This document shows positions 1 to 10,076 of a stretch of 64,000 nt of DNA, piece by piece. A program made the position numbers and the translations under genes. The DNA is taken from NCBI GenBank assembly GCA_947172415.1, contig OX359193.1, positions 3,838,501-3,902,500 of the forward strand. The letters are read 5' to 3'. This stretch comes from Chondrosia reniformis. Lineage: Eukaryota; Porifera; Demospongiae; Chondrillida; Chondrillidae. The notes beneath the pieces were generated by a model. That model saw nothing but the letters and a program-made list of their open reading frames with translations. It made no database searches and was not told where the DNA came from. Each line of letters begins with the position of its first letter. Positions within the stretch are counted from its first letter, which is position 1.

Positions 1-1531
1 ACGCGCAGGTCACATGCTAAAGACACTTCCGCCTGGAATGTGACACTTCTGTAGGCGCTAATTTGACGATTTACAAAAATCGAAAATTCGCTGACATGTT
101 CCACATGCGCAGCCACTCTATGAAGGGTGACCAACACCTTGCTCATCACCTGGTCAACAGACGAATCCTGCCACATGGTAAGAATATCTGGACAGGTGAA
201 CCTTCCCCTACTACCGCTACCACTTTGTCATTCGTAGCCACTTGGCCTCTGGCTTCTTTAGGCCCTCCCCTTCCACGATAGGGGAAGTTGCAAGCAAAAT
301 GGCCACTACCACCACAGGAAAAGCAAGCATTGTTGGGGGCTGAACCCCCAACAAAGCTTGCTATAACACTACGAGGTTTTGGCTGGGTACCCCCTTTGGC
401 TGGCCTGAACCTATTAGAAGTACCTGTTTTCTCTGGTAGACCTTTGTCACCTCCATTTCCTAAATCCCGTAGTTTAGCCTCCTCAAATCTTGCTCTCACC
501 AACAAGTGGTCCATATCCCCCTCAAGACCAGCTAGCCTCACCTTGAGATCACTCCTCAGGCCAGTGACAAACTGAGATGCTAGTACTCTCGACCCATGGT
601 TTCTGCCTCCTGATTGATCTGAGCCTGGGGGTAAGCCTTCCGAAAGAGACACTTTAAAGCTTGTGCGAATTCATCCACAGTTTCCTTCTCTCTTTGCTTG
701 TGATCATGGAAGAGACTACTTTGAACTGGCTGGATACTCTCGAGTGTAAACCTTTGGGCTAGGACCTCCTTTAACATGGTATAGCTGGACCTCTGGCTGG
801 TGGAATAGAACCGATAAAATGTGTAGGCTGGCCCTGTCAATCGCATTACGAGATGGATCAGCTTAGTCTGATCTGACCATTGACAGGCATTTGCAACCAT
901 TTCAAAGGACTCTAGCCATTCTTGCCAGGTCTCCTGGTCTGCATTTCCATCACTTCCAGAGAACTTCCTAAGGGGAGGGATCTGATGGGGAAGAGAATAA
1001 CCTCACCAGCTTGGCTGCTGACTAAATGTTGATGGTTTTCTTCCTTTGAAGCTTCAGACCCTTTGGAAGTTATCACTTCTTGAGGGGTTGTGTTGTCTCT
1101 TGCAGAGGTGACATCATCTATCACTTGGCTTCTGGGTAAACTGACCTCTGGTCGAGTTTCCGTGCTCTGTTGACTGTCTAGTTGTTTCATCAATAGCCAT
1201 TCAAGCTGCTCCCACTTAGCTTGCTCATTTTCTAATTCTCTGTACCTGAGAAGTTCTGCCTTTTCCTCGGCAACCTGCGTTTCTGTCTGAAGTTGGCGAT
1301 TTTCTTGGCGCAATTGTTCCCACTCCTTGGTGGCTTCCAGTGATGCCGCTTGGGCTTTCCTCCTTTCTTCCTCAGCCTCAGTGATTCCTCTCTCCTTTTC
1401 TGTCAGTGTGCCATTTAGGTCATCGATCTGGCTCTTGCTCTCCTTAAGTTGGGACTCCTTCCCTTGGATATCCTTGAGCGCCTGCTCGTACAACTCCTTT
1501 AATCTAGAGTTCTCTACCTCTGAGTCAACCT
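1..1531 (-). pseudogene. Second gag copy of the Ty3/gypsy element (coiled coil, capsid, zinc knuckle)
   Basis: This block appears identical to 2873-4403 (offset 2872); the derived proteins in all three frame segments are the same. In minus-strand order it holds a long charged coiled coil (about 1530-1000), a capsid-like segment (900-580) and a zinc-knuckle tail (652-146). The capsid and knuckle segments are in different frames, so a frameshift lies near 590-650. The knuckle reads CFSCGGSGHFACN, with the last cysteine two residues too early for the usual CX2CX4HX4C. The N-terminal gag residues are absent: at 1532 the sequence jumps into an RT fragment joined in frame. The block runs off the window start. 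Confidence 0.85.
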
Positions 1532-2872
1532 CATCATCATCAAAATCATCATCATCTATTCGTGGGAGTGGGTAGACGTCTGGCTTAGTAACAGCATTCA
1601 GGCGGCAGTAGTCCACACCAAATCTGGAGCTCCCATCCTTTTTGGCTACTAGCACAATTGGGCTGGCCCAGGGGCTATGGGATGGTTGGCTGACATTCTG
1701 TTCCAGCATCCTTTTATCATCTCTTCTACATTTTGGCGCAGTGTAAAGGATACTCACGTGCATTACAGCTTGTGTGCAGCCCAGTTCCTCATTTGTGAGG
1801 GCAAATTTACTCCAAGAGTGGTTCTAGATGGGCTTGGTTCTCTGCCCCCAGAGCCCCCACTGCAACACCTCCTTCAATTTTTCAATCTCTCACTGTTGCT
1901 AGGGCCCACATTCCCCTGGTGGGTCTCTTCTGCAGTATGTGGTACTATACACTGGGCTGGATCCATCTGTAGCACAGGCTGGATGGTCCCTAGACATCTT
2001 TCCTTGTCCACGTCCACAGAGAAGTTGTGAGGGTTGGTGACCACCAGTGAAATTGTTCCCTGTGTGTCCACTACAGCATCCTCCATCAGCAGGCTGAAGG
2101 ATTCATCAGGACAGAAAAGAGATGTAGGACTGCTGTGATTAACCTTACCTGATACCTCTGCTTTCACCATCTTGTGGAACCTACTGGGAATGGATTGACC
2201 TCGTATCAAGCAAACGTAATTAGCAGAGGACTCACCCTCCATGGGCTTAGACCCTTTTCCTTTTTGTTTGGACCCTACCACTGGACTCACCTTAGTAGTG
2301 GTTTCCTGAGATGGTAACCCCTTCACTGCAGGCATCCCCTCTGACTTCCCCCTATGCTGTTTGCTTTGGCTTGTAGAATTTGCTTCCAACTGCATCAACC
2401 TAAACCCTAGCAATGCTTGTAAATCTGTTCCAAGGAGGAACTCCACTGGAGCATCTTGTTGCATCTGAACCCATGCCACTGTGGAGAACCCCTCCCTTGA
2501 CAGGCAAACCTTTATCTGCTTCACTATAGGTAGCTGATCCCCACTGTAGCTTTTCAACTGTAGATTAGTAGGCTGAAGACGCCCCCTGGTCCTTGCTTCC
2601 CAGTCCAACAGGAACTCTGTTGTTGGATTCCCCCTTGGCTAGAGATGCCAGGAGAAAATCCAAGGAGACAATGGATACAGGAGAACCAGTGTCCAACATA
2701 GCCGTGACGGGAACCCCTTCCAGCTCTATCAAAACTGTGGGTGTCGCCCCCAAGGTAGGAGTTTCAGGGCATGAGTGTCCATGAATTGCTCATAAGTTTT
2801 CACAATTGATAATTTCACATCAATAATGACTGGTGATGACTCGTGACGTTGCAGTGCTGGGTGCTCCACTTC
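1532..2872 (-). pseudogene. Protease and N-terminal RT fragment of the Ty3/gypsy element
   Basis: On the minus strand 2753-2565 encodes a retropepsin-like start with VTAMLDTGSPVSIVSL, whose D-T-G is the catalytic motif. 2608-1874 continues in another frame with FLLGTDLQALLGF, the usual second protease landmark, and a linker. 1763-1545 encodes the first RT blocks, ending at VTKPDVYPLPRIDD. There the RT stops and a GAT-rich run joins it in frame to gag at 1531. The remaining RT, RNase H and integrase are not in the window. At least one frameshift (about 2600) separates the protease halves. Residues such as G for C in FGVDYCRLN hint at drift. Confidence 0.82.
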
Positions 2873-4515
2873 ACGCGCAGGTCACATGCTAAAGACACTT
2901 CCGCCTGGAATGTGACACTTCTGTAGGCGCTAATTTGACGATTTACAAAAATCGAAAATTCGCTGACATGTTCCACATGCGCAGCCACTCTATGAAGGGT
3001 GACCAACACCTTGCTCATCACCTGGTCAACAGACGAATCCTGCCACATGGTAAGAATATCTGGACAGGTGAACCTTCCCCTACTACCGCTACCACTTTGT
3101 CATTCGTAGCCACTTGGCCTCTGGCTTCTTTAGGCCCTCCCCTTCCACGATAGGGGAAGTTGCAAGCAAAATGGCCACTACCACCACAGGAAAAGCAAGC
3201 ATTGTTGGGGGCTGAACCCCCAACAAAGCTTGCTATAACACTACGAGGTTTTGGCTGGGTACCCCCTTTGGCTGGCCTGAACCTATTAGAAGTACCTGTT
3301 TTCTCTGGTAGACCTTTGTCACCTCCATTTCCTAAATCCCGTAGTTTAGCCTCCTCAAATCTTGCTCTCACCAACAAGTGGTCCATATCCCCCTCAAGAC
3401 CAGCTAGCCTCACCTTGAGATCACTCCTCAGGCCAGTGACAAACTGAGATGCTAGTACTCTCGACCCATGGTTTCTGCCTCCTGATTGATCTGAGCCTGG
3501 GGGTAAGCCTTCCGAAAGAGACACTTTAAAGCTTGTGCGAATTCATCCACAGTTTCCTTCTCTCTTTGCTTGTGATCATGGAAGAGACTACTTTGAACTG
3601 GCTGGATACTCTCGAGTGTAAACCTTTGGGCTAGGACCTCCTTTAACATGGTATAGCTGGACCTCTGGCTGGTGGAATAGAACCGATAAAATGTGTAGGC
3701 TGGCCCTGTCAATCGCATTACGAGATGGATCAGCTTAGTCTGATCTGACCATTGACAGGCATTTGCAACCATTTCAAAGGACTCTAGCCATTCTTGCCAG
3801 GTCTCCTGGTCTGCATTTCCATCACTTCCAGAGAACTTCCTAAGGGGAGGGATCTGATGGGGAAGAGAATAACCTCACCAGCTTGGCTGCTGACTAAATG
3901 TTGATGGTTTTCTTCCTTTGAAGCTTCAGACCCTTTGGAAGTTATCACTTCTTGAGGGGTTGTGTTGTCTCTTGCAGAGGTGACATCATCTATCACTTGG
4001 CTTCTGGGTAAACTGACCTCTGGTCGAGTTTCCGTGCTCTGTTGACTGTCTAGTTGTTTCATCAATAGCCATTCAAGCTGCTCCCACTTAGCTTGCTCAT
4101 TTTCTAATTCTCTGTACCTGAGAAGTTCTGCCTTTTCCTCGGCAACCTGCGTTTCTGTCTGAAGTTGGCGATTTTCTTGGCGCAATTGTTCCCACTCCTT
4201 GGTGGCTTCCAGTGATGCCGCTTGGGCTTTCCTCCTTTCTTCCTCAGCCTCAGTGATTCCTCTCTCCTTTTCTGTCAGTGTGCCATTTAGGTCATCGATC
4301 TGGCTCTTGCTCTCCTTAAGTTGGGACTCCTTCCCTTGGATATCCTTGAGCGCCTGCTCGTACAACTCCTTTAATCTAGAGTTCTCTACCTCTGAGTCAA
4401 CCTGCTGTGCCCACTGAGGGCAAGACTCTCTGAGCCTCCTATTCTCACTCTTGACCTGTTGTAGTTCAGCACGAACTCCTTCCAACTCTAGGGTCAAACT
4501 CTCCACCCTGGACAT
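2873..4515 (-). pseudogene. Gag of the Ty3/gypsy element, 5'-complete copy
   Basis: The minus-strand ATG at 4515 opens a frame that runs to 3784 and starts MSRVESLTLELEGVRAEL, followed by a heptad-rich coiled coil of roughly 200 residues. The capsid-like segment (3772-3452) and the zinc-knuckle segment (3524-3018) follow in other frames, as in the copy at 1-1531. Gag would form the particle that packages element RNA. The start is chosen because it lies 40 bases after the primer site, the normal leader position, and because the other gag copy lacks these residues. Shared frameshifts suggest that the duplication happened after gag had already broken. Confidence 0.85.
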
Positions 4516-4554
4516 GACTCAAGGTCGCTGTCTCCTGATAATTGAGATTTCTAA

Positions 4555-4572
4555 ATCCCGGACAGGCCCCCA
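4555..4572 (-). other. Primer-binding site, tRNA-Pro-like
   Basis: On the minus strand the site reads TGGGGGCCTGTCCGGGAT, two bases after the LTR end. It differs from the textbook proline-tRNA primer site of gammaretroviruses at two adjacent positions, and it nearly matches the site of the second Ty3/gypsy remnant at 25219-25236. The identity of the tRNA is inference. Confidence 0.75.
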
Positions 4573-4574
4573 AA

Positions 4575-4961
4575 TGTAAGTTCAGGTATGCAATATCAGA
4601 GCTAATCCCTGCGCCTTTCCAAGATAGCACCCAGAACGCTAGCACGGGTGATCACTGAACGGTTAACCACACTAACAATGAACCAATATCAGCTGCAACT
4701 ACAGCAGCCCAAATAGTACAATAGGTGATAATACGTAAACATTACTTTAGTGGTATGTTAAACTTAATACCACATAGTAAGCAGTCCTATGATCAACTAA
4801 ATAATCTAATAGTCAGACACTAAGGTTACATATATATCCCCGCTTTACTAATTTATTGTACTCATAATATAATATAATAATTGCACAAATGATAAAGATA
4901 TCTACATACTAACATCCAAAAACAAAATACAACATTAACATATATATAATTAAAACTTACA
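4575..4961 (-). repeat. 5' long terminal repeat (387 bp)
   Basis: The LTR is bounded by perfect 6-bp inverted ends, TGTAAG on the plus strand at 4575 and CTTACA ending at 4961, with the primer site two bases inside the element. It is AT-rich and holds a TATA-like run GGATATATATG (minus strand, about 4828-4842) that could serve as the promoter. The right boundary is chosen on the TG..CA rule only, because the partner LTR is outside the window. Confidence 0.65.
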
Positions 4962-5216
4962 ATGGACAAATATTAATGATAATTTATTAATAGTATAGAA
5001 GATCCAGAATGTATATGTTAGTTCACTTAGGAGGTACATGTCCCTCCACGACACATTGAGAAATTGATGGGGGACAGTCGTTGCAGGTGTTTAGTGATCT
5101 AGATCCACGGAGGCACTGATCGGAGTAGAACAAAGGCAAGGCGGCAGTGTAGCCAGCGGAAGACATGGTTGTATGACTCGTCTCTCTTCACAGAAAGCAG
5201 GTAGGCAAGTCTCTTG

Positions 5217-6230
5217 TTAACAATCATAGTTGACCGCCCATCCCACCAGAGGTTGTGAATACGAGTGGAAAGAAAGATGCAAGCTCCACCTCTCTGACAC
5301 GTTAGTCGTACTGGCGACGCTTCTCTTGCTCATGCCTCTTAAAGCAGGTCTCAGGTTGAAGGACTGATAAGATGCAACATTGGGATTGAAAATTCGCACA
5401 TCTATGAAAACCTTCTCGAAGTGTGAGCCCAAACTCCACAGGCCCTGATGTCAGATCTTGCATCATCGTCTCTGTTTGCAGTCCGGTACCTTAATGTTTC
5501 ACCTGTTAGTGGTTGGAGGTGGGGCGCAACACGCACATCATGACACACATCACTGAGAAGGGATGCAGTAAGGTTCCGAACTTCATTATGTCTTAAGATT
5601 TGGAATCCACCTTTGAAACAATTAAGAGCATGGTCCACACTGAATGGCCTCCCACACTCACACCTGTTTGGTAAGCCATTTGGGGAGCAGCCATACCTCA
5701 GGGCAAATGCATCAAGGAAAGCGCGTTTGTGTAAAACAAAATCATAGGTCTTCAACGGAATGGCAGACAGCCAGGAGGAAGCACCATCCTGGCTGATGAC
5801 GGATATCTGTCGTTGGAGCTTGGGTCGGAGGCATTTCACTGTGTTTGTTGCGATGGAATTCTTCTAACCACATGCTGGTGGATGACCTCTTGTTTGTTCT
5901 TTGCATGCTCTTGCATGAGGTTAGGATCAAACAGCATCTGTTACCTCACCACTGCTTCAACCAAAGGACTACATATCCTTTGTGAAAGGGATCTCTGCTG
6001 AGAGGATATCTGGAGTGGAATAGGTATTCCCATACCACCATCTCTGACAGAGAGTGAAAATAGGTCCCTTTCTTGATCCGTAATGGTGCGTCTGCCAGTA
6101 AGAGCAGGAATGTGTGTCTGCCTAATTGCATCTTCCAACGACTGCAACTGTTCCCCAGATAAAGAAACCATCCTCATAAAGTACATCCAGCCTGATATTA
6201 TCCCGTGAGAAAAAGCAAAGGTATGGGTAT
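5217..6230 (-). pseudogene. 3' fragment of a LINE reverse transcriptase protein
   Basis: Minus-strand segments in at least three frames give one ordered protein tail. 6186-5941 contains LQSLEDAIRQTHIPALTGR. 5839-5402 contains a zinc-binding-like stretch CECGRPFSVDHALNCFKGGF followed by RHNEVRNLTASLLSDVCHDV. 5432-5217 continues with FIDVRIFNPNVAS. This is the C-terminal region of a non-LTR polymerase; the catalytic RT core is missing. Several frameshifts make it a dead fragment. A Penelope-like element is inserted at its upstream edge (TSD at 6222-6235) and I could not find the LINE continuing beyond 8066. Confidence 0.7.
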
Positions 6231-6373
6231 CTTATCTTTGGGATGGTACATCCTTCGACTTTTGAGCATTTAAAAACGCAGTTGGTTTTTCAATTCTTGG
6301 TCAAATGTTTTGACCCTGGGGGTCTTCCTCAGTGACTGATGGTTGAGTGGAAGAATTGCCTCTATTTATAGAG
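6231..6373. repeat. Left inverted terminal repeat of the PLE
   Basis: 143 bp nearly identical in inverse orientation to 7877-8019. Read on the minus strand it contains CTGAGGA, then a stem GACCC/GGGTC, then AAAAC; the right copy has GAAAC at that place. Confidence 0.88.
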
Positions 6374-7335
6374 AAGGTTCAGAACCAAAACAGCTCCACA
6401 CCTCAGCTCTACGGATTACCAAAAATCCACAAGGCAAGTGTACCCTTGAGACCAATTGTTTCCTCCATTAATTCCCCTACCTACAACCTTTCCAGGTACC
6501 TGGCAGGGGTATTGTCACCACTATGGGGGAAAACGTCTCACTTTGTGCGGAATTCTCATGACTTTGTCAAGAAGATCAGGGGTATGGATGTGAACACCGA
6601 AGATAAGTTGATCAGTTTCGATGTAAGAGCCTATTTACCAAAGTACCCATTGATCTATCTCTACAGATCATCAGGAGACGACTTGCGCAGGACCCTAACT
6701 TGGAGCAACGGACACCCTTGGATGTATCCACCATTGCGGATCTTACAGAACTCTGTGTCAGGACAACGTACTTCCTGTACAGTGATGAGTTCTTTGAGCA
6801 GAAGGAAGGGGCAGCCATGGGATCTCCTCTCTCCCCGGTGGTAGCGAACATCTTCATGGAGGAATTCGAAATAGAAGCTCTTCGTGCTGCTGTGATAAGG
6901 CCTAAGTTGTGGTTGAGATATGTGGATGACACATTTGTCATCTGGAATTATGGTGACGAGTAGCTGGAGGACTTCTTGAGTTTCCTCAATGGAAGACATC
7001 GCAATATCGAATTTACCATGGAGAAGGAGACCAATGGTTCCTTACCCTTCCTGGATGTGCAAGTAAAGAAGTGCATGGGAAGTTTGGACACATTTGTGTA
7101 TAGGAAACCAACACACACAGACAGGTACCTTCACTTTACCTCTCATCACCACCCTAGGGTAAAAACTGGTATCGCACTGTGTCTCAAAGACAGAGCCGAA
7201 AAGATTTGTGGACCAAACTCCAGTAGCTTGGAAAAAGAAAAGGAGCATCTGGAAGGAGTACTTCAAGCTAATGGATACCCTAAATGGGAGGCTCACAGAC
7301 TGCTCAACAGGAGAAGGCAGACTAAGGGGAGTTAG
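6347..7335 (+). pseudogene. Penelope-like reverse transcriptase (broken)
   Basis: Blocks appear in the order expected for Penelope RT: LYGLPKIHK and LRPIVSS (about 6400-6460), LISFDV (motif A, about 6608), GAAMGSPLSPVVANIFME (motif B, about 6808-6862) and LWLRYVDDTFV (motif C, about 6905-6937). The catalytic YVDD is intact. The frame changes near 6625, just after motif A. In-frame TAG codons stand at 6961 and 7333, and the same frame continues into the GIY-YIG domain. A nearby ATG is not obvious, so the true N-terminus is uncertain. This enzyme would copy element RNA onto nicked DNA. Confidence 0.88.
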
Positions 7336-7386
7336 GATGAGTGTACACACAAACTCTTTATTCCATATATAAAGGGACTCAGTGAG

Positions 7387-7884
7387 ATGATCGATAAAAG
7401 CTGTAGAAAAATGGGTATCCAGACCATTTTCTCCAAGCAGAAATCACTGAGAACCGTTTTATCCAACCCAAAACAGCCACAACCACCTATGGATATCAAG
7501 GGTGTAGTTTACCTAATTCCTTGCTCTGAGTGTTCTGCAGTCTACATTGGTGAAACTGGAAGGACCCTGAAAGTGAGATTGGCAGAACACAAGCGAGCAG
7601 TCAGGATGGGGGATGTGAACAACGGTATAGCTGTTCACTCCCTCAAGACTGGCCACTCAATTGCTTGGGACAAGGCCAAGATTACAGACAGGGAAACCCA
7701 CTGGCAAAGGAGAAGGGTCAAAGAAGCCATCAGGATCCAGAAGAGTCAGGTGAGAATGAATTTAGATCAAGGCATTGTGTTACATCAAGCCTGGAGACGA
7801 TTTAATATTCATACTTCCTGTTTTTCTCATTCTGCTGAGGGTCACATGACAGGAAGTGGAAATGGCGGGAAAAATCCTCTATAA
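7387..7884 (+). pseudogene. GIY-YIG endonuclease domain of the Penelope-like element
   Basis: The frame holds VVYLIPCSECSAVYIGETGR, in which the Y-L-I and Y-I-G strands form the GIY-YIG signature, followed by LKVRLAEHKRAV with the arginine and histidine typical of the fold, and a C-terminal basic helix through HWQRRRVKEAIRIQK. In PLEs this nuclease is fused to the RT and nicks target DNA. Here it continues in the RT frame after the TAG at 7333. The domain itself is open and looks well kept. Confidence 0.9.
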
Positions 7885-8019
7885 ATAGAGGCAATTCTTC
7901 CACTCAACCATCAGTCACTGAGGAAGACCCCCAGGGTCGAAACGTTTGACCAAGAATTGAAAAACCAACTGCGTTTTTAAACGCTCAAAAGTCGAAGGAT
8001 GTACCATCCCAAAGATAAG
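7877..8019. repeat. Right inverted terminal repeat of the PLE
   Basis: Inverted partner of 6231-6373. It begins CTCTATAAATAGAG, itself a 14-bp palindrome with a TATA-like core, and ends AAGATAAG. The arms could pair and fold the whole element RNA into a stem-loop. Confidence 0.88.
7917..7953 (+). ncRNA. Hammerhead-ribozyme-like core in the PLE terminal repeat
   Basis: The sequence has CTGAGGA, a 5-bp stem II GACCC/GGGTC with a short loop, then GAAACG, matching the CUGANGA...GAAA core. Penelope-like elements are known to carry hammerhead motifs in their terminal repeats. I could not identify a good cleavage triplet or a matching stem I, so self-cleavage is uncertain and this copy may be degenerate. 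Confidence 0.5.
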
Positions 8020-8315
8020 TTCGACGCAGTTATAAGGAATCCTTATTCTATTATGGGTATCTTATGTAAACTGGGGATGACCACTAGCCAAAATGGGCTA
8101 CTATTCCAGTGAAAGCAAGTACAAAAAGAATACACAAAGAAAAGTATCAAAAAAATTAAGTTAGAAGTTTGAAACTGTTATAGAAATTAATTAAAAAATT
8201 AGAATAAATAAAAAGTATAATTGTTTACTTATATACAATAATTGAGAGGGGTATTATACAGACTAGAGGTGAGTGCATACACGGTAGGAAAATGAAGATA
8301 GGGAATGGATTTGCT

Positions 8316-10000
8316 TCAGTTCTTCAGGTAGGGAGTTCCATAGCTGAGTTCCTTGAAAAGCAAAGCCTTTTTACCAAAGTTTGTTGATGGTCGAGGTAGG
8401 TGGTGGTTGCCACTTGCTGAGGCACGGGTGTCATGATGATGCACTACTGAGGAAGGAGTCAGAAGTGGTGCTAGGTAGCCAGGATCAAGGTGGTTAAGGC
8501 ACTTGAAGACTGTTTTTGCTAGATGTACCTTTCTCCGTTCTTTCAATGTGGGCCAGCCAAGCTGTTCCCTGATCCAAGGAGCAGAAATGGACTTTCTCTT
8601 CTTCAAAATTATATATCCAGCACAGTTCTGAATTCTTTCAAGCTTACTGGCCTGCACATCAGTACAGCAGTTCCACACGACATCACAATAATCAAACAAG
8701 GGGAGAATGTAGGAGTTGTAGAACAATAGCATGGCTGGTCTTGGTAGCAACCAAGACATCCGCCTAAGTAGATTTATGTTCCTGGATACCTTGTTTGTGA
8801 TAGAAGCAATGTGGTTGTCCCATGAAAGATGTTGATTTATATTGACACCTAGGAACTTGAAGGAGGTGACCAGTTCAATAGGGGTATTCTGGAGCTCAAC
8901 TGTAAGAGGAGGAGGATTCCTTCGCACTGAATGGAAAAGCATACATTTGTTTTTTTTGTAAATTAAGTTGAAGTTGGTTCTTGGACATCCACTGGCTCAG
9001 TTCCTCAGAGTTGATGATAGCGTCTGGCTAATATTGGTGACAGAAGAGCCCACCACATAAATTGTAGCATCATCAGCAAACAGGACTGTGGTACAATCTG
9101 AACAGCATGCTGTTGGTAGGTCATTGATGAATATAGAAAATACCTTTGGGTCCAGAACAGAACCTTGTGGGACACCTGCCCTGATTGGTAAAGGTAGAGA
9201 CTTCACTCCATCAATTACAGTAGACTGCAGGTGATCAGAAAGATAGGACCTAAACCACTGGAGTGAGGATTGTGAGACTACATATGATGACAGTTTGGAG
9301 AGAAGTAGACCATGGTCCACGGTGTCAAATACCTTAGACACATCCAAGAAGAGGACACCAACATAAAGATCAGTGTCAAGTGCCCTATACCAATCATTTG
9401 TAGTCTGTAGTATGGTAGTAGCAGTGGAGTGTCTCTGTCTAAGCCTGATTGAACGGGGTGTATGAGCTTGTTCTCCTCGAGATGGGTAGTAAGCTGAGAA
9501 TGGACTACCTGTTCAATCAATTTACTGCTGATTGGTAGGAGTCAGATTGGCCGGTAGTTTGTGAGCAGATCTTTATCTCCACCCTTACAAAGGGGTTTTA
9601 CCCAGGGTTGTTTCCAGTTGGAAGGGAAGCAGGAAGTTGAAAAGGAGGGGTTGATGATGTTGGCCAGAGATGGAGCAATAACAGGTTTGGCATATTTCAA
9701 GATGGAAGTAGGGATAGTATCGGGCCCAGTACTTTCATTGGTTTGGAGACAGTTGATCAGCTTTATACAGTCTTCAGTGGAGACCGGTTGCAGTTCAAAC
9801 TTTCTGCTGACATTACCAGAAGGTAACACATCCAAGGTAGTAGAGCAACTAGTAGATGATACGGCATTGAAGTGATGGTTGAAAGTGTTAGCTAGGGTGG
9901 ATGGATCACAGCTAAATGAATTCCAGGTTGCTGAAGAGAGTGGCTGGGCTGACCTTAGACAGGCCCAGAGTGCAGATGGTGAGTTATGCTTACAAATCAT
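8316..10000 (-). pseudogene. Reverse transcriptase of the CR1-like LINE
   Basis: 10000-9542 holds the early RT blocks (NESTGPDTIPTSILKY, NWKQPWVKPLCKGGDK, LLTNYRPI). 9347-8997 holds motif A ([12 protein letters not shown]), motif B ([20 protein letters not shown]) and motif C ([11 protein letters not shown], catalytic FADD intact). 8942-8316 is the thumb and C-terminal part (FKFLGVNINQHLSWDNHI, LPLFDYCDVVWNC). Three or more frame breaks separate these pieces. All key RT residues I can see are kept, so the copy may be only moderately old. Confidence 0.85.
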
Positions 10001-10076
10001 CTTCCCAAAATGGGATTTCTTACTATTGCGCAGTAGACAAGTGACCCTATTTTTCTGTTGTTTGTAGGCGGACCAG

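Larger units (their letters stand above)
1..4961 (-). mobile_element. Ty3/gypsy-like LTR retrotransposon, 5' part, internally rearranged
   Basis: Read on the minus strand the order is LTR (4961-4575), primer site (4572-4555), gag from 4515, aspartic protease near 2753-2400, the start of reverse transcriptase (1763-1545), then gag a second time (1531-1). The rest of pol and the 3' LTR would lie left of the window, so neither the element's end nor its target duplication can be seen. Gag carries a frameshift present in both copies and pol is split over several frames, so this copy looks inactive. The protease DTGS motif and the RT block PSHSPWASPIVLVAKKDGS place it in Ty3/gypsy. The repeated gag block could be a real rearrangement or an assembly artefact. 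Confidence 0.88.
6236..8051 (+). mobile_element. Penelope-like element with inverted terminal repeats
   Basis: The element is about 1.8 kb and encodes a Penelope-type RT followed by a GIY-YIG nuclease. It is bounded by 143-bp inverted repeats (6231-6373 and 7877-8019) and by a 14-bp direct repeat, TATGGGTATCTTAT, at 6222-6235 and 8052-8065, taken as the target duplication. The two ends overlap the duplication by five bases. The coding region has one frameshift and two in-frame stops, so it is probably immobile. It was inserted beside an older LINE fragment. Confidence 0.9.

Noticed and set aside
288-575. Plus-strand open frames across gag (also 3160-3447)
   Set aside because: They are shadows of the minus-strand gag frame; only the minus strand has a finger and coiled coil.
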